From Mimachlamys varia (Eukaryota; Mollusca; Bivalvia; Pectinida; Pectinidae): DNA of 64,000 nucleotides. The translations under genes were made by a program, and so were the position numbers. Shown here piece by piece: positions 57,637 through 64,000 of the stretch. Where the stretch lies: the NCBI GenBank assembly GCA_947623455.1, contig OX392536.1, forward strand, positions 10,287,282 to 10,351,281, written 5' to 3'. Position 1 is the stretch's first letter. Every line of letters begins with the position of its first letter. The notes under the pieces are model-generated. The model ran no database searches and was not told the DNA's origin. It worked only from the letters and a program-made list of their open reading frames with translations.

Positions 57637-60600
57637 CTGAAAACAAAACAAGGACAAACGGGTAAAAACTAATGGAAAGCATATATATCTCAAATCACCT
57701 ATGCTAGTCATGGAGTGCACTATCTGTTAAAGAAAATAATTTATGGTTTCATCTTCCCTGTTTAGAACTGTAGTTGATACATAATGAAAAGTGATTGAAT
57801 AGTATTGTACATTTCATTGAATTTTAAATGTAATATTGAATTTCTTTCACTGGAGTGATGTTAAAATGCAGCTGTCAGAAATCTGGTTTAAACATCCAAC
57901 TACCCAGCAGTTGTTGCAGGTAGCTAATTGACATTTTCAGTAGAAATTAGTCCAAGAAATCATTTAGGTTTCACAATCAATTTTGAAGAGAACTGATTAT
58001 AGCATTCCAGTGCAAGCTGTTTTACTTCCAACAACTCATTCCCCCATTTATTATGTGGTTCTATGCATTCGGAACAGAATGTTTTTATGTTTTAATTAAA
58101 AGAATTCAAATGGTTCTCAAAAACCTTGCTTTAGATTTTCTTCTTGGACACTGAAAACAACCAATCCTGAGTTCCTGATACAACCAGGAACATACTAACC
58201 CATTGTTTTCTTTCATCTGTCTGTAGATGTCAAACTGTAGATCCCCGGAACCTTCAAACAGGGTCTCGTCTGTGGACAGGTCATTATAAACCACACAGCC
58301 ATCTGTCACAATACAAGTAAGGTCCATAACATCCCGTTATAATTCAGCTCAACGCTAAAAATGTTATCATTTGTAGCTAACAACTTATATTATTTAACAT
58401 CGTTTCTTGAATCATTTTTAGTAAAAATATATAATATTCATTGATTTGAGGTTTTATAAACCACTTTATCACAAATTATGATCTGTGATTATAGAGCCTT
58501 TGTGACAAGCTAATATCTTTTCAACTCCCTGGGGAGCATACAACCAGTGCTGCCATTTCCACACTAACAGGTAGCATTTTACAATTTCTCCTAGCACAAG
58601 TCTGCCCAACCACCATATAAAGTAGAGTAGACTGACCTTTCTTCACAGCAGACAAGGTAAAGTCTATGAGACAAGTCTCCACCCTGTGGGAGGGTATACT
58701 GAGGTCCTTACCTTTCCTCAGCCTAGACAAGGTAAAGTCTCTGAGACAAGTCTCCACCCTGTGGGAGGGTATACTGTTGTCCTTACCTTTCCTCAGCCTA
58801 GACAAGGTAAAGTCTATGAGACAAGTCTCCACCCTGTGGGAGGGTATACTGTAGTCTTGTCCCATCAAACGGTAGTGAATCTCTGGTGCCTCCGTCCTCT
58901 TCACTAGAACGTTTCCCCAATGTAAGTCTCGGTGCTCGAATTCCAGTGTCTCCTCTGCGACGGCTAATGAGAACGCTACTTGGACCAGCGCACTCTTTGC
59001 TTCAGAGATATTCTGGAACTGGAACAACACAAAACAATCATTTTATCAATACAGGGAACCTTACACCTGAAATAAACAAAAACATTTAACATTTAAGTAT
59101 TATAATTCATTACTGCTCTTGATGCTCTGATCCACAAAAATATATTTGAAACAGATTTTACCGCAGGGCCAGGGGAGATTTGATAAACATTTTTAAAATT
59201 GTGAACAAAAAATTCGATGAGAGAGTTACATCTAGCAAGTTACATCAAGCTACCAGATTATGTCATAAATGTGGAAAATACTAGAGATTTTGAGATATTG
59301 CTAGATGATCATATTAAGGACAATATCTATAATGATAACTGATAAATTATTTTAATGAGTGTATATATTTCATGTATAACGTTGCCGGTGACATTTTATT
59401 TTGTATATATATTGTGATATAGACTTAAAGAGACTTCTAGCCTGCGTCCATTATTTTCCATAAAATTATTTTCCTGTAAATTACATGTACCTCAGTGGTT
59501 CATATATGACCATAAAGGCCGACATATGTTCAGTTGAATATAAAACTGAATTGTCATTTATTTCAAATTTTCAACATCTATCATTATATGTCACGGGAGA
59601 GATAAAAAACAAAAAGTGTTTTTGGACAGAAATTTTTTTTTATTTACAATTGGAAAAGAGACTGAGCAATCATGCTTTATTTAGTTATTGAGTTTGTTGT
59701 TCTGCGACTGGCACTTTTTGTCAAACGGCTTTTGAACCTCAATCTCAAATTTTTAAAACAATGAAATTAATGACATTACAATATAGTAACTGTTTCTTAT
59801 CATTGTGTTAACAGGGAACATATCGAGTACATGTAAATACACACATGTATCTGTGACCATTACCTGACAAGATTCCAGGTCCCGTCCACCATCAGCAAAC
59901 TCAAACACAATAAACAGCTGCTCATCGTCAAAAACATCTGAAACAGAGTTTATTTTTGACCTATTTAATCGATGGAGTTAATATGAAAATGTATGTCAGT
60001 TATTCTATTTGATGAAATTTTGGACATTACATGTATTACATGTTTTGTTTATGGTAACTCTCGAGAATTACAAGAACGTTGAAAAACTTAAATAAGACTG
60101 AGAACACCTCCTCTCCAAATTATTTATGCAGGTATATTCAGCTATTTTGAGCTAAATTCAGGTTCGTGACCGTGTCCATTTTCCTGACAATAGAAGACAT
60201 TATGTACCTGGTTTGTCGTTCTGCGACTGGCACTTTTTGTCAAAAGCTTTCCACTCCTTCAGTAGCTTGGCAGGATACCGTCCCTGTACACACGACACTC
60301 TGAAATAAACAGGTAAATCAACAACAAAGTATACAAAACAACATTAACACAAGAGGCTCAGAGGGGCTGTATCGCTGATCTGCATACCGTCCCTGTACAC
60401 ACGACACTCTGAAATAAACAACAAAGTATACAATACAATGTAAACACAAGAGGCTCAAAGGGCCTGTATCGCTGACCTGCTACCGTCCCTGTACACATGA
60501 CATTTTGAAACAAGAGGCCCAGAGGGCCTGTATCGCTCACCTGGATACATTGGTATCTAAGTAATCATGATAAATTTTTTTTTTTTGGCTCGTCCCTCAG

Positions 60601-63074
60601 CCCCCTAGGGGGTCAGTCCCACCATTAGTACAATTTTGAATGTTGAGCACCTAGGGATGCTTCCTGCCAAATAAGGCTGATTTCCAATCAATGGTTATGG
60701 AGAAGTAGTCGATTAAACCAATATAGCTAAATAACTCTTTTTGACCCCGCCCCTCAGCTCCCTAGGGGGTCAGTCCCACCATGAGTACCATTTTGAATCC
60801 TGAGCACCTAGGGATGCTTCCTGCCAAATAAGGCTGATTTCCAATCAATGGTTATGGAGAAGAAGTCGATTAAACCAATATAGCTAAATAACTCTTTTTG
60901 ACCCCGCCCCTCAGCTCCCTAGGGGGTCAGTCCCACCATGAGTACCATTTTGAATCCTAAGCACCTAGGGATGGTTCCTACCAAATAAGGTTGATTTCCA
61001 ATCAGTGGTTATGAAGGAAAAAGTCGCTAATATCAATATAGCTAAATACTTTTTTATGGCCCCCACCCCTCAGCCCCCTAGGGGGTCAGTCCCACCATGC
61101 ATACAATTTTGAATCCTGAGCACCTAGGGATACTTTCTGCCAAATAAGGTTGATTTCCAATCAGTGGTTATGGAGAAGAAGTCGCTTAAACCAATATAGC
61201 TAAATAACCCTTTTTGGCCCCGCCCCTCAGCCCCCTAGGGGATCAGTCCCACCATGAGTACAATTTTGAATCATGGGCACCTAAGCATGCTTCCTGCCAA
61301 ATAAGGTTGATTACCAATCAGTGGTTATGAAGGAAAAAGTTGCTAATATCAATATAGCTAAATACTTTTTTATGGCCCCCACCCCTCAGCCCCCTAGGGG
61401 GTCAGTCCCACCATGCGTACATTTTTGAATCCTGAGCACCTAGGGATACTTTCTGCCAAATAAGGCTGATTTCCAATCAATGGTTATGGAGAAGAAGTCG
61501 CTAATAACAATATAGCTAAATAATTCTTTTTGGCCCCACCCCTCAGCTCCCTTGGGGGTCAGTCCCACCATGAGTACCATTTTGAATCCTGAGCAGCTAG
61601 GGATGCTTCCTGCCAAATAAGGCTGATTTCCAATCAATGGTTATGGAGAAGAGGTTGATTAAACCAATAAAGCTAAATAACCCTTTTTGACCCCGCCCCT
61701 CAGTTCCCTAGGGTGTCAGTCCCACCATTAGTACAATTTTGAATCCTGGGCACCTAAAGATGCTTCCTGCCAAATAAGATTGATTACCAATCAGTGGTTA
61801 TGGAGAAGAAGTCGCTAATATCAATAGAGCTAAATAACCCTTTTTGGCCCCGCCCCTCAGCCCCCTAGGGGGTCAGTCTCCCATTAGTACAATTTTGAAT
61901 CCTGGGCACCCAAGGATGCTTCCTGCCAAATTAGGTTGATTTCCTATCAGTGGTTATGGAAGAGTAGTCGTTTAAAGAAATTGTTGACGGGCGACGGACG
62001 GACGGATGACGGACAAACGACGGACGCCACGGTATGGCATAAGCTCACCTCGGTCCTTCGGACCAGGTGAGCTAATAAACAACAAAGTATACAAAACAAT
62101 GTAAACACAAGAGGCTCAGAGGAACTGTATCACTGACCTGGATATTTCTACATGGGAAAATATTCTCAATACAAATACTTTTCCAAATATTCCAACATAT
62201 TGAGATTCCTTGGCTTATTAAGAATGCTTCAGACTAAATGAAACTTTGTTCAACTCTATCCTAACATGCTAATGGTTAAATAGCATGACACCTTGAGTCT
62301 ACTTGTCCCGAAAAGCACCCCTCCCCCCTTTTATGGAGACATTTGAATGTCTCATCCCTTTACATGATGCAAATATGAAACTCATTTGTTAAGCATTAGA
62401 AAATCTTTTAAAAGTCTGTTCAATATTAAATATTCTGCAATCTAATCACCCTGCCTGCAATTTATAATATTTTTACAGTGAAACTGCTAGGAAATCCCAC
62501 CCGGCTGATCTTTATCGTCTGCCACTACTGGCGGAAACCCCCCCCCCCCCCCCCCACCCCCCCTGGCTAACTACACTGTATATCAGATATACTTTTGTTT
62601 TTTAAATGCAAACACCTTACATTATTACCCACAATTCCTCAGCCTTGTTTCCTGTAATAATAGCATGGATCTTGCTGTTTTTTAATAAAAATATAATCAA
62701 TGTATGTGGAGATTTTTGGTAGGCAATGTTTTCTGACCACATCGTTTGATAGATTGAAACACGACAGACCTCTGAAAATTTCGTTGATATGACATCGATC
62801 ATCCCATCATATGAAAAATTAAAAAAAAAATAATAAAAATACATCGCAACTTTGATATAAAAATGTATGTTTTTCGAAAAAGACTATCTGGATTAGAAAT
62901 TTATGTTTTTTGATTTTTTTTTAAAATAATTAACGAGTGACTTGCTTCCAGGGAGATAACTCCATTACACAACAGGCTAAATGGTCCATTAAGTGAAGAG
63001 CTCTGACCTACCTGTTCACTTGACAGAAGTTCGGAGTGAAGGATTCCGTGAGAGAACGTAAAGAACTCAGCTCC
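57432..63074 (-). CDS. HASPIN: HASPIN, histone H3 Thr3 kinase (C-terminal kinase domain, six exons)
   Basis: Haspin phosphorylates histone H3 on Thr3 in mitosis, creating the centromere docking mark for the chromosomal passenger complex. Six minus-strand exons join in frame: 63012-63074, 60208-60299, 59864-59937, 58787-59018, 58200-58302 and 57432-57636, encoding 255 residues to a TGA. Human haspin hallmarks recur in order: ELS.L (residue 1 on), a QGRYP..LLK.W segment, DDEQLFIVFEF (hinge side), the catalytic loop FEHRDLHWGNVLVK, the DFG-position motif CLIDFTLSR (human IIDYTLSR), the GSGDLQFDIYRQMK segment, NILWLHYLADKL and a short C-terminal helix. HRD Asp, loop Asn and DFT Asp are all present. 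The N-lobe (Gly-rich loop, VAIK-type Lys) and the long N-terminal tail lie beyond the right edge. The 58787 exon is followed by two extra in-frame copies of its end; see findings. Confidence 0.95.
57637..58199 (-). other. HASPIN last intron
   Basis: About 563 bp with no repeat or coding signal recognised. Confidence 0.75.
58200..58302 (-). CDS. HASPIN: HASPIN exon (QFDIYR segment)
   Basis: A 103-bp exon with acceptor GTGACAG and donor GG|GTTAGT. It encodes GCVVYNDLSTDETLFEGSGD and LQFDIYRQMKENN. The human counterpart includes DEDLFTGDGDYQFDIYRLMK. Starts and ends with two bases of a split codon. Confidence 0.93.
58303..58636 (-). other. HASPIN intron after the DFT triplication
   Basis: Intron between the third donor and the QFDIYR exon; 334 bp if donor 3 is used, 484 bp if donor 1 is used. 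The open frame from the upstream exon continues 39 codons past donor 3 (to 58521), so a retained intron would add residues before stopping. Confidence 0.7.
58637..58861 (-). repeat. HASPIN: 75-bp in-frame triplication of the HASPIN DFT module with its splice donor
   Basis: Three tandem copies of 75 bp (25 codons): SIPSHRVETCLIDFTLSRLR followed by KGKD. Donors read AAAG|GTAAGG after copy 1 (exon end 58787), AAAG|GTAAGG after copy 2 (58712) and AAAG|GTCAGT after copy 3 (58637). Copies 1 and 2 are nearly identical; copy 2 changes LIDFT to LRDFT. Copy 3 has a diverged tail (SAVKK). Because the unit is a multiple of three and the donors are in the same phase, all three exon lengths stay in frame with the next exon. 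Confidence 0.95.
58787..59018 (-). CDS. HASPIN: HASPIN exon (catalytic loop and DFT motif), shortest form
   Basis: A 232-bp exon of 77 codons plus one base. The acceptor is TTGTTCCAG (an alternative AG six bases further in would drop two residues). It encodes the helix before the catalytic loop, FEHRDLHWGNVLVKRT, then SIPSHRVETCLIDFTLSRLRK. The donor at 58781-58786 reads AGGAAAG|GTAAGG. Splicing here joins directly to the next exon to give ..RLRKDGCVVYND.., matching human ..RLERDGIVVFCD... Two more copies of the last 75 bp, each with a donor, follow without a stop to 58637. Confidence 0.93.
59019..59863 (-). other. HASPIN intron
   Basis: About 845 bp. At 59696-59732, tttgttgttctgcgactggcactttttgtcaaacggctttt closely matches the HASPIN exon segment at 60211-60250. 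It is a ~37-bp stray copy of coding sequence inside the intron and too short to be an exon. Confidence 0.7.
59864..59937 (-). CDS. HASPIN: HASPIN exon (hinge region)
   Basis: A 74-bp exon with acceptor TTTCAG and donor CAG|GTAATG. It completes a split Asp codon and encodes VFDDEQLFIVFEFADGG and then RDLESCQ. The human counterpart is DDQLFIVLEFEFGG.DLE. Ends in phase 0. Confidence 0.93.
59938..60207 (-). other. HASPIN intron
   Basis: About 270 bp, unremarkable. Confidence 0.7.
60208..60299 (-). CDS. HASPIN: HASPIN exon (QGRYP / LLKEW segment)
   Basis: A 92-bp exon with acceptor ATTTCAG and donor CAG|GTACAT. It completes the split Arg codon and encodes VSCVQGRYPAKLLKEWKAFD and then ten further residues ending DKP. 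The human counterpart is HCV.GSYPPLLLKAWD. Its acceptor and first ~25 bases are partly duplicated at 60384-60515. Confidence 0.92.
60275..60515. repeat. Partial tandem duplication of a HASPIN acceptor and exon start
   Basis: taccgtccctgtacacacga (start of the exon read in reverse), with the adjoining cactctgaaataaac acceptor region, occurs at 60276, again at 60385, and degraded at 60481 (..acatgacattttgaaa). Each copy is followed by caagaggcYc..ggg.ctgtatcgctga, a piece of the neighbouring repeat element. Period is 96-109 bp. Copy 2 keeps a usable AG. Confidence 0.88.
60508..62076 (-). mobile_element. Tandem-core repeat element with terminal hairpin (long copy)
   Basis: Read on the plus strand, it starts with the hairpin aggcccagagggcct (60515-60529) and gctcacctgg. 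Nine ~156-bp units follow, each with cagccccctagggggtcagt and ttgaatcctgagcacctagg, then tgccaaataaggctgatttc and caatatagctaaata. It ends with a gacggacgg-rich tract and ggtccttcggaccaggtgagc. The ends are inverted at gctcacctgg/ccaggtgagc. It lies in reverse orientation to the short relative at 51454-51966. No protein is encoded. Resembles bivalve pearl/Helentron-like elements with a ~160-bp satellite core; the family name is inferred. Confidence 0.75.
62077..63011 (-). other. HASPIN intron, right of the repeat element
   Basis: Begins with another copy of aacaacaaagtatacaaaac and a hairpin-end fragment (caagaggctcagagg, about 62109), the words seen at 60319-60360. So the long element sits within a duplicated segment. 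A C homopolymer lies at about 62539-62555. No exon recognised. Confidence 0.6.
63012..63074 (-). CDS. HASPIN: HASPIN exon (N-lobe, ELS segment)
   Basis: A 63-bp exon with acceptor TTTCAG and donor GTAGGT; starts one base into a codon and ends two bases into one. It encodes ELSSLRSLTESFTPNFCQVN, matching the human ELS.L..........F..LN.VH region. It is the most upstream HASPIN exon recognised in the window. Confidence 0.85.
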
Positions 63075-63132
63075 CTGAAAACACATATAAATAAGATTTG
63101 TTGGAAAATTTAGCTTCAAAATGATCATTTAA

Positions 63133-63496
63133 TCACCATTTATACACCAACGTTTTGCTTTATCAACATTTTATACACCAACGTTTTGCTTTATCAACAT
63201 TTTTTACACCAACATTTTGCATTATCACAATTTAAACACCAACGTTTTGCTTTATCAACATTTTATACACCAACGTTTTGCTTTATCAACATTTTTTACA
63301 CCAACGTTTTGCTTTATCACCATTTAAACACCAACGTTTTGCTTTATCAACATTTTAAACACCAACATTTTGCTTTATCAACATTTTTTACACCAACGTT
63401 TTGCTTTATCACCATTTATACACCAACGTTTTGCTTTATCACCATTTATACACCAACGTTTTGCTTTATCACCATTTAAACACCAACGTTTTGCTT
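63133..63496. repeat. ~31-bp tandem repeat, ~12 copies
   Basis: The unit is caccaacgttttgctttatc followed by aacattttata. Spacing is 30-31 bp (caccaa at 63145, 63176, 63207, 63237, 63268). It lies in the HASPIN intron just upstream of the 63012-63074 exon. The 97-codon open frame over it is repeat-derived. Confidence 0.93.
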
Positions 63497-64000
63497 AATC
63501 AACATATCTGATTGACAGCAGCTTCATAAGTGGACGACTTTATACAATACATAATTCATTTTTAAAACACTTATTTGGTAGCCTTCTGAATTCAATTTCT
63601 TTGAAAAAGTTATAACTTTTAACATCTTTACCCTAACAGCAAAACTACAAAACCTCTAAAATCCTGTATAATAAATTCTATCATTCCATATGATTTATAT
63701 AGCACAGCTTTGATTCTTTTATCATATTCCATTTTTTTCATATTTTGTTTTAATATCACGTTTTATTAAATCATTGTTTTGATCTAATTTAAGCATACAG
63801 AATTTTGTAGTTAAACAGTTTGATCTTGTGCACATAAACTCATTTTAACGATAACATTTTTTTTGGCAAGTTTCCAAAAAGATAGCATTGATACACTTTT
63901 ATTTCAGTTACATTAAAAGAACAAAATCACTACAAATCTGGAACTGTCTTTGTCACTTCACAAGCTTCCTGTCTTTTCTCAATTGAAGCTTTTGTTAATG
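63497..64000 (-). other. HASPIN intron or upstream sequence, nothing recognised
   Basis: No exon with convincing splice sites was found, although the N-lobe exons of HASPIN must lie in this direction. Confidence 0.5.

Noticed and set aside
63186..63479. 97-codon plus-strand frame
   Set aside because: A read-through of the ~31-bp intronic repeat of HASPIN.

Overview
This window is eukaryotic, AT-rich and mostly non-coding. It has spliced genes with GT/AG introns, tRNA-derived SINEs, several MITE-like elements and many minisatellites. The best guess is a marine mollusc, probably a bivalve. The reasons are the animal-type genes and the interspersed repeats whose ends carry the short hairpin aggccc..gggcct followed by cttgtt, together with gacggacgg-type tracts, which I associate with bivalve genomes. 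Species cannot be fixed from sequence alone.

Three genes are well supported. (1) INPP5A, type I inositol-polyphosphate 5-phosphatase, on the minus strand: three 5' exons (41960-42022, 27313-27354, 26140-26240) encode 68 codons plus two bases of the conserved N-terminus. They are split by a ~14.6 kb intron 1 full of repeats. No later exon was recognised in the 26 kb to the left. (2) A C2H2 zinc-finger, AT-hook regulator with a CtBP-type PLDLS motif, on the plus strand, as one long coding exon (48121-51252). (3) HASPIN, the histone H3 Thr3 kinase, on the minus strand: six exons from 63074 to the stop at 57432 give the C-terminal ~255 residues of the kinase domain. Its N-lobe exons lie past the right edge.

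Layout. 1-26 kb: no recognisable exon. It holds tandem arrays at 1-516, 5927-6068, 8406-9082, 14738-18230 (3.5 kb), 18841-19320, 22981-24036, 24228-24597 and 25121-25830, plus small foldback elements. 26-42 kb: the INPP5A 5' part, with a 2.5 kb 29-bp array, a TTAA-flanked MITE and SINEs in intron 1. 42-48 kb: intergenic, with a SINE, a hAT-like MITE with target-site duplication and a short RecQ-like fragment. 48-52.5 kb: the zinc-finger gene and a downstream repeat. 52.5-57.4 kb: intergenic, with repeats. 57.4-64 kb: HASPIN, whose introns carry a 1.6 kb tandem-core repeat element and another ~31-bp array.

The most notable feature is in HASPIN. The exon encoding the catalytic loop and the DFG-equivalent motif ends in a 75-bp module present three times in tandem. 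All copies are in frame, and each ends in its own splice donor. Using donor 1, 2 or 3 would give kinases with one, two or three DFT-bearing activation-segment starts. About 1.4 kb upstream, a separate partial duplication has copied a HASPIN splice acceptor and the start of its exon next to the repeat element. The three genes have no evident functional linkage; this looks like an ordinary animal locus with unusually dense minisatellites.
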